NCBI GenBank assembly: GCA_020631735.1
Contig: CM036199.1
Span: forward strand, 22,237,553-22,301,552
DNA length: 64,000 nucleotides
Source of the DNA: Saccharum officinarum
Lineage: Eukaryota > Streptophyta > Magnoliopsida > Poales > Poaceae
Reading direction: 5' to 3'
Shown: piece by piece, positions 11,608 through 21,302 of the stretch
Numbering within the stretch: position 1 is the first letter of the stretch
Layout: every line of letters starts with the position of its first letter
The notes under the pieces: generated by a model
Told to the model about the DNA's origin: nothing
What the model saw: only the letters and a program-made list of their open reading frames with translations
The model's database searches: none
Translations under genes and position numbers: made by a program

Positions 11608-13301
11608 TGAAAGGATCAAGATGCCCAAGAGGGGGGTGAATTGGGCTTTTCTAAAAATTAATTGCAAGAATTAAATCCTACAAGCCAAACTTCACCCCTA
11701 GTGCCTACTTGTGTTCCTTGTGATTCTACCGACAAAAGTTTTGCACCCTAAGTTCCAATCCTAGACTAGCAAGGCAATTCTAGGAAAGTAAACAAGCAAT
11801 GAAAGTAATGCAAGAAAGTAAATGCTTGAAAGTAGGGGATAGGAACACGGCGATGTTTTGCCGAGGTATCGAGGAGTCGCCACTCCCCACTAGTCATCGT
11901 TGGAGCACCCGCGCAAGGGTGTAGCTCCCCCTTGATCCGCGCAAGGATCAAGTGCTCTCTACGGGTTGATTCTTCGACACTTCATCGTGGCGAATCACTC
12001 AAAACCGCTCACAACTTGAGTTGGGTCACCCACAATCTCGTCGGATGATCACCAAACTCCCAATCACCACCAAACCGTCTAGGTGATGGCGATCACCAAG
12101 AGTAACAAGCTAGAACTCTCACTTAACCACAACAAGCCTAATGAGAAGATGGATGCACACTTGCTTGACTCTTGTCACTAGAGAGGATTCTCAAACATCG
12201 ATTCGCAAATCACTATCCTCACTAGGGCTCTTGCACTTCCTTGCACTCTAAAGGTGTTTCTCAGTTAAACAAATGAGCAAGAGACCTCTAAAAGAGGTGG
12301 AGGGGTGTATTTATAGACCCCTCAAACAAATCCAACCGTTACCTTTCGAAATAGCCAGACGCGCACTGACCGGACGCGCCTGTCGATATGACCGGACGCG
12401 CCGGTCAGGTGTAACGGTCGAATAACGGAAACCTGTGCTGAGTGACCGGATGCGCCGATCTGTGATGACCGGACGCGCCGGTCTGAGATGACCGGACACG
12501 CCGATCAAGGATGCAAGAGCTCTCTGGAAAACTGACCTGACGTATCACCGCGTCCGATCATAGGTGATCGGACGCGTCAGGTCACCACGGGACCTTACTG
12601 GAACATGACCGGACGCATGACCACGTCCGATCATAGATGACCGGACGTGTCAGGTCACCACGGGACCTTACTGGAACATGACCGAACACGCCGATCATTT
12701 CACAGTCGTGTCCGATTACTCTGTTTACCCTTTGGAACACATGTCAGACTGACCACCGCGTCCGTCCTCTCAAGAACCACGTCCGGTTAGTCAGCTGAAA
12801 GCGCAGTGAAGATTTAGTATTGACCGGACGCGTCCGGTCATGACCAGGACCGCGTCCGGTCATAGGTAAATAGCTCAAACGTCTTCTAAACGCGATGCAA
12901 CTTGAACCAAGTTGCTTCTAACTGAACTCTGAGCTTTTCTCGAGCTACCTAGTGCTAAGTTTGACAAGTGTGCACCACACCTAAACACAAGACTCATCTA
13001 GGTCAAGCTACTCGCTCATGCCCCTCTTCATAGTACGGTTAAAGGAAGAAACAAAGATCCTAACGACTATTCCAGATGTATCTCAACACCTTGACATCCG
13101 GAACTAACCGTCCTTAATCTTATCGTTGATCCTTTGAAAACTGAAACGATTTCCATCAAGGGACATGAATACCATATTGCCCAAAGCAGTTATCATCTCC
13201 ATGAGCTAGCTTACCAACGTTTCTGCAAAACACACGTTAGTCATGATAATTATGTGTTGTCATTAATTGCCAAAACCAACACCGGGGCCTAGATGCTTTC
13301 A
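11608..13301 (-). repeat. 5' LTR of the copia element (1,694 bp)
   Basis: On the + strand the repeat starts TGAAAGGATCAAGATG and ends CTAGATGCTTTCA, so it has the TG...CA ends of an LTR and is bounded on the inner side by the primer binding site. It contains a CCGGACGCG motif cluster at 12360-12870. The sequence 11608-11660 (with AAGAGGGGGGTGAATTGGG) is a frequent grass copia LTR edge. The matching 3' LTR was not found at the other end. The candidate target duplication outside it is CATAT (13302-13306), but its partner is not identifiable. Confidence 0.8.
12360..12870. repeat. CCGGACGCG motif cluster inside the copia LTR
   Basis: Repeated GACCGGACGCG, GACCGGACGTG and CGTCCGGT words in both orientations at irregular spacing, including the self-complementary GACCGGACGCGTCCGGTC near 12822. 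It resembles the cluster at 5138-5490 in motif, not in full alignment. Confidence 0.7.
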
Positions 13302-16300
13302 CATATAAAACATGTCATGCTAGGAACAAAAGGATCTTCTTGGATATACACCACTTCGCTGAAGCCAAACAATACTTGCAAGAACTGGAAGAAGTTGTGG
13401 AAGGAAGGTTTGAACCACATTGACAAGATCTGTAAAATAGTATCAGTATCAGTCTCATGTAAGCTAAACTTTGGAGATTGCATTCATCTAACAAAAAGCG
13501 TTACTGAATTTTCTTTTCCTTCGTAGAAAGGATAACAAAATAATAAACTTTCTCCTCTGTTACCTGCTGCATTACAGTGCACCCTCTAGGTTGCAGGATA
13601 CTAAGGATAGCCACTACTTATTTACACACCCTTTATCTGAGACTATCGTTCGAGACAGAAATGTGGTCCTGACAGACACAACACATATAGGAGTTACCTT
13701 TTGGCTGCATATCAAAAGGCGAACTGAATGTTCGAACCTTGCTAATATAACCTATGTGTGTTTTGACAGATTGTTTGAGGACCCTAACATGCTGAACTAT
13801 GCCAGAATCTGTTCCATGCATAGCCTCAACTCAATACTAGAGGACCATGTGCCAAACTATGCAAGTATCAAAGAATACAGTTCCTTCTTTTTTCATTTGC
13901 CGTGCTTGGTCGCAGGACCGACATCCAAATTATGCTAGACAACTATCTGAAATCTCACTCCTTAGATTTGCACTACAAAAATATCCTATACTTTTTCTTA
14001 AAAAAACAAAAAATCCTATAAAGCCAAAGAACTCCATTGAGCAGAACAAACAACCATTTGTTATGTGGAATGTCGTCAATGGGATATCACCATCTAATTA
14101 ACAAAGCTATGTCCTGCTGCAATGTCCTGCTAACCCTAACCCCAGTGGGCAGTGACCAAGGTGAACATTTAGTCAACACAAAAGTAAAAAAAATAGAGAC
14201 ACATAAAAGTGAAATAAATAAACACTGTCCTGCTAGATGTGAAACTTATCTTGCTTGACAGAGCTTAAAATGCCAACGCTAAATGAAAGAACTTACGGAG
14301 CTTAACTCATAGTGAACAATCAGTGATGAACTAATTGTGAGATAAACAACAGTGAGGTAACTGAAACGTCTTCTACTTATTTATGCAACTAAGACAAACC
14401 ATTAACTGATATACACTTCTAAAAAATCATTAATGAAACCTGCTGCAGGTAGTAATCACCATGAAGTTGCAGGTAGTAATCAGTATACAATATACTTATT
14501 AAAACCTGAGTTCCCGAACTTTCTGACGTATGTGCAGACATAGTTGATGTGTTAAAGATGACAGTTTGTTTTAGCATACCTCGGCTTCAAGAAGATCACC
14601 TTCACAAAATTATTAACATATCATCAGCTACAATCAAAATTCAAATCTACAAGCACTATCACACCACAACAATAGTGAGAAACCAACCTCATACCTCGGC
14701 TTCAAGAAGATCACCTTCACAAAATTATTAACATATCATCAGCTACAATCAAAATTCAAATCTACAAGCACTATCACACCACAACAATAGTGAGAAACCA
14801 ACCTTATCATTATCATCACGGCCATATATGAATTTACCAAACCACCAAATAAAAGGTGTAAATAAAACAGTAGATGTAACCACAAAGACCGGCTCTGTCG
14901 ACAGATTGAGAAGCAGTCCCCAGGTTCCTATAAACATGTGAAACATGGAAACCACTTGGTATAGGCCTAATCATAGCATTACCAGTCAATGCCCATGGCT
15001 ACTGGAGACGTGGCATCAGGCCCATAAAAAGATAAGCACAGTTACATATAAACAAGTAGATAGTTTATGTAGATCCTGAGCTAGCCAGTCAATGCTCAAG
15101 GTATGATTCACTGCTCAGACAAAAACCAGAGAATATCAAGTCTGATCATAAAAGGCTTGATAGAACAACATGTAGTACTAACCAGGTCTTAAGAAATATC
15201 TTGCAGGATGGCAAAAAAACAAAAGCCACCAAGTAACCTAGAGTGTAATTCTGCCACTTCAGAGAGCAAATGCAGGTCAAAGTTTCAGAAACATTTACTG
15301 GCATGCCCAACGATGTGAATACAGAAGGCACTAAGCCAATAGTCCCTACATACACTAGCAGTAAAAAAACGAGGTGAATTCAGAAAAACTAAAATATTAG
15401 GCTGGGCATGGCAATGTCAATTTCACAACAAGTTCACCAAATCACCAATTTTTAGGACACTGCTAATGCAAAAGTAGACTAGAGATCGAGGGTGTGCTCA
15501 CCAAAGACGGTGTTGATGGGGATCATGGTGACCAGATAATTGGTTGCATCTCCAATGAGCGAAATCCATCACGGCAATGGCTGCATCTCCAATAGGCGGG
15601 CTTGGGTAGTAGCTGTCAATGAAACTATGGAAGTAACTGAAGAGTAGAAAAAGAAGGGAGTATAAATAACTAAACTGAGAAATTAGCAGTAAGTAGCAGC
15701 AGGGAGTTGTTTCAGTGCTATCCCATGTGCATCATTTTAACTCCGCCTATGTTGACTGGAAGACTTTCTTAAGTCGTCTCAACATAGCTGGTCCCAAGCC
15801 CGGGTAAAGGAGGAGGGTGGGTTAAGGTCTGGCGAACCAACAGTAAAAAACAGCCACTCTCATGGATTTGAAACCCACGAATATATGCACAAATGAGTTT
15901 TTTGTTTACTTGTCTTTTGCTGTGCAAAAGAGAACAACTTACAGGGCCCTGACTAGTCCATCATCGGAGCACTCCACACCAAACCAAGAACAGGGGCTCA
16001 AACTCTCTTCATTCCAGTCTAACAAAGCACCATATGGGTCCGCATCGATCGCTGCCTTAAATCTTAGCAGAGCAGCACCTGCAATTCAGCAAAGAAACAA
16101 CCCTAAACAGAGTCAAAAACAGAAGTCGGGCAACAACCATCCACTCAAGCGATTCAAAGCACAACACGATACCTTCATGATTCAGTGATGCGCACTGCTC
16201 AAATGTCAACAAGCACCTCTCAAATGTCAACAAGAACCAGAAGAAATAGGGTTTGGAACGCAGGAACACGAGTCGGCTGGGAAGATTGGGAGAAGCGGCC
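13302..16300. other. Low-coding region with exon-like fragments on the - strand
   Basis: No complete gene is seen. Three - strand frames are hydrophobic and flanked by plausible splice sites: around 15500-15580 (…TNYLVTMIPINTVFG before a GTGAGC donor), 15165-15350 (GTIGLVPSVFTSLG… between a GTAG acceptor and a GTTAGT donor) and 14805-14940 (TWGLLLNLSTEPVFVV… between a TATAG acceptor and a GTTGGT donor). They could be exons of a decayed membrane-protein gene or of a non-coding transcript. I do not recognise a family. A tandem duplication lies inside (14576-14804). Confidence 0.3.
14576..14804. repeat. Perfect 115-bp tandem duplication
   Basis: Copy 1 (14576-14690) and copy 2 (14691-14804) match at every position over 114 bp, starting ATACCTCGGCTTCAAGAAG and ending GAGAAACCAACCT. 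On the - strand each copy carries an AAGCCGAG/GTATG splice-donor-like junction, so a short exon may have been doubled. The perfect identity points to a recent event or to an assembly artefact. Confidence 0.9.
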
Positions 16301-16700
16301 TCACATCACGGCGACCTTGGTGGGGACGGGAGTCACTGGGTATCCATCCGATTCGAACAGCCTCACCGCCGGCGAAGCGGCGGCGGCCGTGCGATGTGCG
16401 AAGCAGCGGCGGCGGCGGCGGCCGTGCGTGTGCGAAGAGGTGGAGTCTAAGCGTACATGCAACGAGCTAGGCTGTGGGCTGTAACTCGTTTGCAACCATG
16501 GATTGGGCAACGTATGAAAACCAAACCAGCCCGATCCATTAGACCCGTAGCCCCAAATCTATCCAGCCCATGACGAACGTGAAGACTATTGCTCCCAATC
16601 CAGAGCCATCCGATGCACAATCCAAACCATTAAAAGCCATTTCAGCCCAATCCATTAGCAGGGCGACTTGGACGACAGACATAGAGGGACGGAGGGAGTA
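16301..16700 (-). other. GC-rich 5' region, possible leader of a - strand transcript, with a Stowaway-like edge
   Basis: 16340-16440 is a CGG-rich stretch (GGCGGCGGCGGCGGCC type) with a 69-codon - strand frame beginning MPNPWLQTSYSPQ. It has the look of a plant gene 5' end for a transcript running towards 13300, but no conserved protein can be shown. Near 16688-16701 the words GGACGGAGGGAGTA match the terminus of a Stowaway MITE; its partner end was not found. Confidence 0.3.
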
Positions 16701-17034
16701 TGTTCTATGATGAATAACTCATGCTATCAATTTCTCTTTAGTCACTCAGTGGCGGAGCTTGATCTACGATGAGGGAGAGGAGGGGGGGTAGATGACGCTA
16801 TATATTACGAAGGAAATTCATGGCTATTTTCATGCATAATAAGCTCATGAGTCATGAGGAATAAGATAAGTGCTAGTGGAGAATCATATAGAGTAGGGGG
16901 TCATGGCCCATCTGGCAGTCAATCAAAGAATAACGTTTATGAAACCAAGGACTTATTTTGGGGTTGGAGGTTGTGAGAAGCTTTGTTCAAGACGAAAGAA
17001 AATCTTCAATTCAGAAAATAAGAGAGCCTGCGGT

Positions 17035-17267
17035 GCATACATACACAAACAATCTGTATTTCATATTCCTAAAAGATTGATGTACATATTCAAGATGCAA
17101 AATTATGTTTTCCTCGGAACAAAAACATCGAATGGCACTAATGCTGTGCATACATACACAAACAATAATCTGTATTTCATATATATTCCTTGAAGATTGA
17201 TGTGCATATTCAAGATGCAAAATTATTTTTCCTGGGAACAAAACAATCGAATGGCACTAATGATGTA
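17035..17267. repeat. 113-bp imperfect tandem duplication downstream of the AGP gene
   Basis: Two units starting GCATACATACACAAACAA at 17035 and 17148, each running through a TCAAGATGCAAAATTAT block to GAATGGCACTAATG. They differ by a few substitutions and small indels. A partial third unit (GCATACAAAC) begins near 17269. The repeat lies where the 3' UTR of the arabinogalactan gene is expected. Confidence 0.85.
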
Positions 17268-17315
17268 ATGCATACAAACTTATTGTCACATTGCTGACAG
17301 ATTCTCCAAACTATT

Positions 17316-18320
17316 CTAAAGAATAAGCACGGATGCGCACAAGAACACGTCAACCACGCCGGCGAGCAGCGCCGATGATCGACCAGCGACGGCGACAGGA
17401 GCAGCAGAGCTTTCCGGAGCCGGCGCGGGGGCGGACGAGGGGTAGTAGTAGCGCGAATCAGAAGCCGGGGGTTGCGCGAAACCACTCGGCTGGGGGGTCT
17501 CTTCACCAACGTGAGCCGGGGCGTGGGCTGGTGGCATCCCTTGCGACGGAGCGTGGTCGCGGTGCGGCGCTGGGGCAACTGTCGCCGGAGACGGAGTCGG
17601 AGCGTCGTGTCCTTGGAGAAGCGGGCTTGGAGCTATGGCCGGCTGTTCGGCATGGACCGGCGCCGGCGCTGGAGCGTTGTTGCCGCCTTGGTTGTCTGGA
17701 GCCGGTGCGCTGGCCGGTTGGTTGTCATGAACCGGCGCCGGCGCTGGAGAGTTGTGTTCGCCATGGTGGTACGGACTAGGAGCGCTGGCCGGCTGGTTGC
17801 CGTGAACTGGAGTTGGCGTTGGCGCTGGAGCGTCGTCGTGGCCGCCATGTTGGTATGGACTCGGAGCGCAAAGCTCCTCCTGGCTTGCAGGAGCCGGAGC
17901 TGGAGCGTCATGGACGCCATTTGTGTACGGGCTCGGGGCGCTGGCAGGCTGGTTGCCATCAACCAGAGCAGGCACCGGAGCGTTGCCCAGATGGTCGACA
18001 TCAACTGGTGCCGGTGCTGGAGAGTTGAGCCCGTCATGGTTGTCGGGACTAGGAGCTCCGGTCGGCTGGCTCCCATGAATAGGAGCGGGCGCCGGGGCGT
18101 GATGGGGGTGAGGGTGATGGCGGTGATGTCCGTGATGAGGACCTGGCGCCGGTGCCAGGGAGTGATGACCATGGGGGTGATGAGGACCCGGCGCCGCGGC
18201 ATGGTGGTGGTGGTGGTGGTGAGGGCCAGGTGCGTAATGGCCGTCGTGCGCAGTGGACGCCGCGACCATCAGCAGGATCGCCATCATCACGGTCATCGGT
18301 GGTGCGATCGGCGTGGCCAT
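17316..18320 (-). CDS. Histidine-rich classical arabinogalactan protein, GPI-anchored
   Basis: Single-exon gene, ATG at 18318-18320, TAG at 17316-17318, 334 aa. Residues 1-24 form a signal peptide ending in AAST-A. Residues 25-78 are packed with His and AP/PG pairs (GPHHHHHHH and GPHHGHHRHHPHPHH). Residues 80-290 hold Pro-rich repeats of the form NQPASAPSP...PAPAPVH, rich in Ala-Pro, Ser-Pro and Thr-Pro, the sites for proline hydroxylation and arabinogalactan addition. The C-terminus is a hydrophobic tail (SSALLAGVVDVFLCASVLIL) preceded by small residues, a GPI-anchor signal. Classical AGPs act at the plasma membrane and cell wall in signalling and wall assembly. The His block could bind metal ions, which is inference. 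The frame is intact. The opposite strand also has a long frame here, which is a GC-bias shadow. Confidence 0.88.
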   Translation of the reverse strand: MATPIAPPMTVMMAILLMVAASTAHDGHYAPGPHHHHHHHAAAPGPHHPHGHHSLAPAPGPHHGHHRHHPHPHHAPAPAPIHGSQPTGAPSPDNHDGLNSPAPAPVDVDHLGNAPVPALVDGNQPASAPSPYTNGVHDAPAPAPASQEELCAPSPYQHGGHDDAPAPTPTPVHGNQPASAPSPYHHGEHNSPAPAPVHDNQPASAPAPDNQGGNNAPAPAPVHAEQPAIAPSPLLQGHDAPTPSPATVAPAPHRDHAPSQGMPPAHAPAHVGEETPQPSGFAQPPASDSRYYYPSSAPAPAPESSAAPVAVAGRSSALLAGVVDVFLCASVLIL

Positions 18321-18375
18321 GGCGACAAACTACAGGAACGACGGCACCCACCTGGCTTCTTAACGTGGGCAAGCG

Positions 18376-18388
18376 CGCATATATAGAG
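18376..18388 (-). promoter_or_regulatory. TATA box of the arabinogalactan protein gene
   Basis: On the - strand CTATATATG lies about 60 bases before the ATG at 18320, followed by a C-rich short leader. A CACGTT word lies between it and the start codon. Spacing fits a TATA element with a short 5' UTR. Confidence 0.6.
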
Positions 18389-18399
18389 CCGCGGCACTT

Positions 18400-19985
18400 C
18401 CGCACCTGGTACCTATCAACTGTCATCGATTGGAAACTTGAGCTTGGAAACATTTGATGTTATATTGAGGAACCAAACCTTGCCAGCCTAAGCGCGGCAA
18501 GTTTTGATGGGGCGGGGGCCAAATGAGGGATCTGATTGATTTGATGACAACAAATCAATCAATGCATTCTTAAACCAGCCATATCATCTCTCAGAGGCAT
18601 TACGTAATTACTATCCAAATACAAGATACAAGATTTATGGATTTTTTTTTGAATCAGATTTATGGATTCTTTTGATTTTGAGATTCTTTTGATTGTGAAA
18701 ACTGACACACCTTACGTCTGCTGCAGTACGGTTGACTGGATTTTTTACGTAGACCCCCTTTACAAAGTGCAGGATAAAAAAAAGAATAGGAAAAATACAG
18801 GGATACATTTCAAAAAGCAGAGGAATTTTGTGAATTACAGAGTACAAACATGGATGCTCACAACACACATGCACACTCACCTTTATGAATGCACGCACAC
18901 ACATCATACCCTATGAGCACGTTCGAAAGACTGCGCCGGCAAATCTCGAGATTAACGAAGTCACCACAAGCACAGAAAACCAAAACAATAAGGTTCCATT
19001 GGATTTTTTTCCTTCGTTTTCCTATGAAAGTTGTATACCAATTGATTAATAAGTGAAACTACTATTAAGATGGTATTGAATCTGTAGCAATTGACAAAAA
19101 TGGTCATTTGATTTCTTGTTCTGAAATATGTCTTATATTGATATATAGAGGACCATTAAATATGTGGCTTTTGAAATAGTCCACCTGATTCTACATGGTC
19201 GTCAGAGAATTCGATGCAACAAACTTTTTAAACTGAGATGATCAACATATGCAAAGTTACATAAATGTACAACACATTAACGTCGGGATTAATATTTTGC
19301 ACATCTTTGTTGCTTGGAATTGTATTATTGCCTAGATATTTTACTTTTCAACCTAAGAAGAAATAAAAACACATTTTTTTTGTTATTTTATTCTAAATTT
19401 AGATATCAATTTGTTATATTTTTTGTTGACTAATTGCACATTTAGGTATTTTGCTTTCTAATTTGTGTGCAAATAAATACTATTTTCCTTAACTAATTTC
19501 CGTATTGTGAAAATAATCATTCATTTATATTTGTGTGGGCTCTTTGTTTACATACTTTGCTCCTCAATCAGAAATCAAAATACTACTTTCATTAGTTTTC
19601 TTAACTTTAGCTATTTAATAAATGTTGCTTCTCAATTTGTATATAAATCAAAATTCTAATTTCTATATTTTAGAATTTTAGTTTAGCCACATATTTACCG
19701 TATTTGTGGACTTTTAGATTTTAGATTAGATCCTAGATGATCATTAAAAACAAATTTGTGGATTCTTTCTCTCTCATTTTTTTTGTTGATGTGATAATTT
19801 CTAGACCTTTTTAGGCAGTTATGATGTATTTTTAACACTATATTATTAATATTATCAACAAAGAATTTCATTCAAATCGATTTCGATTCCCAGAAGTGCC
19901 TAACTTGCCGTTCACATATACACAACAGTTTGTCCCTCCAAGATTGCTTGTGCATATTCAAGGGAAAAAAATCACGAGAAGAAGA
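18400..19985. other. AT-rich intergenic region
   Basis: No gene seen. The stretch 18870-18965 (CTATGAGCACGTTCGAAAG through ATTAACGAAGTCACCACA) resembles a widely dispersed grass repeat. 19000-19900 is strongly AT-rich with no coherent frame. Confidence 0.4.
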
Positions 19986-20309
19986 TAATCAATGCATTAG
20001 AGATGTATTCCGGTGGGATTGAAGGAGGTGTTTAATCGCGCATTCAAGTTTGAGAAACGTGATTGAGAGGTCATTTGGAGTCCTAAAGATGAAATGGTCC
20101 ATTCTCTCGAAGATGCCTAAATATTTGTTTACCAAGCAATCAAAAGTTATAGTTGCTTGTATGGCCCTTTATAATTTCATTAGAGACAATTCCACAAATG
20201 AAGCTGATTTTCAATCACATATCCAAGAAGATGGTACTGATGGACCCGAATACAGCTCAGGTGTAGGAAGCGTTTTTACAGATGACATGGATAAGTGCTT
20301 TGGGTGATG
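19986..20309 (+). pseudogene. PIF/Harbinger transposase, C-terminal remnant
   Basis: The + strand frame reads RNVIERSFGVLKMKWSIL, then ALYNFIRD, the conserved end of the DDE_Tnp_4 (PIF/Harbinger) transposase including the last catalytic-region Glu. The words just upstream (EVFNRAHSSL) also fit in the same protein but in a broken frame. About 85 codons to a TGA at 20305-20307 survive; the DDE core before them is absent. These transposases are common in grass genomes and this one is not functional. Confidence 0.75.
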
Positions 20310-20672
20310 CTATAACCACAGCTATGGTTGGTTGATTAATTGTTGTATCCGTCTCAATTTATCCAGACTATTGTTAATTTCATGTCAGTCTACACATTAG
20401 TTATTGGAACAAACTTTTTATTATGCGAACAAAAAAAAATTGTACCATAACTGTTTTTAACTCGTATTCAATGAACAAATGAGGTGTCATCAGTCTTAGG
20501 GGCATACAGGTCATTTTACACTCAGGACAGATAATCAATGGGCAAAAATCAGGATTGCTAAACACTCTCAATTCTTTATACAGTAGATTCTTTAGATCGC
20601 AGCTTATTGTAAAATCCTAATCAGATTTAAATCGATTATCAGATAAGCGTTCCCAAACAGGGCCCTCAATTC
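20310..20672. other. Possible 3' flank of the Harbinger element
   Basis: Non-coding. Near 20648-20664 the words CCCAAACAGGGCCC are the reverse complement of the GGGCCCTGTTTGG type terminus that many Tourist and PIF/Harbinger elements carry, so the element may end here. The other terminus was not found. Confidence 0.35.
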
Positions 20673-20679
20673 GTTTATA

Positions 20680-21302
20680 GAAGCACTTCTTCATACTGTA
20701 ACCAGAATCAGAACCGTTCCGATCATCCAAACAGGCACATTTTCACACTCCAGGACTGAGGCAAACACGCAAAAAACTGAGATCCGAGTCGAGCGTGTGC
20801 AGTCGACCATCACCATTGTCCTCTCTGCAGACGCTAAAGACAAGAAACTGGCCCAACTACTACAATCACAGGTATCAAGAGTTCTCTTGATAATTGAAAT
20901 TTCTGTAACAGGATGACTAACTTTCTTTAAATTTGACCAATGCATTATTACATTACAACAGCACTACAACAGCTCAGTTCCTTTTGGCAGCAGACGCCTC
21001 CTAGCTCCTCTACTTCCATTGAGCAAAACATTGTTACAGATATGGATATACTTATATATACAAATCGAACTGGATGATGAGTTGAGGCTTCACAGGCGCT
21101 GTCAGTCGACAAACAATCCGGGATACACGAAAACCTACTTCATTTGCATGCCTGCACGCAGCATTCCTCCTACAAGCACCTCCTCACTAACCCCATAGAT
21201 CAGCTAACATTCAATTTCATGTATGTTGTGTATCACACGGGGCAACACCAGAAGATTCTCAACAAATGGTGTTCAAATCTCTAGCAAGGACTGACAGCGC
21301 TA
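20680..21302 (-). other. Downstream region of the ARIADNE gene, probable 3' UTR
   Basis: Directly follows the stop codon on the - strand. No coding frame of note. The exact poly(A) site could not be located. Confidence 0.4.

Noticed and set aside
13591..13938. A 115-codon + strand frame
   Set aside because: Composition is that of random AT-balanced sequence, no domain or splice context was recognised, and no homologue is known to me.
17472..18386. A 304-codon + strand frame over the arabinogalactan gene
   Set aside because: It is the mirror of the Pro/His-rich repeats, giving Trp/Arg/Val-rich protein with no signal or domain; the - strand has signal peptide, repeats and anchor signal.
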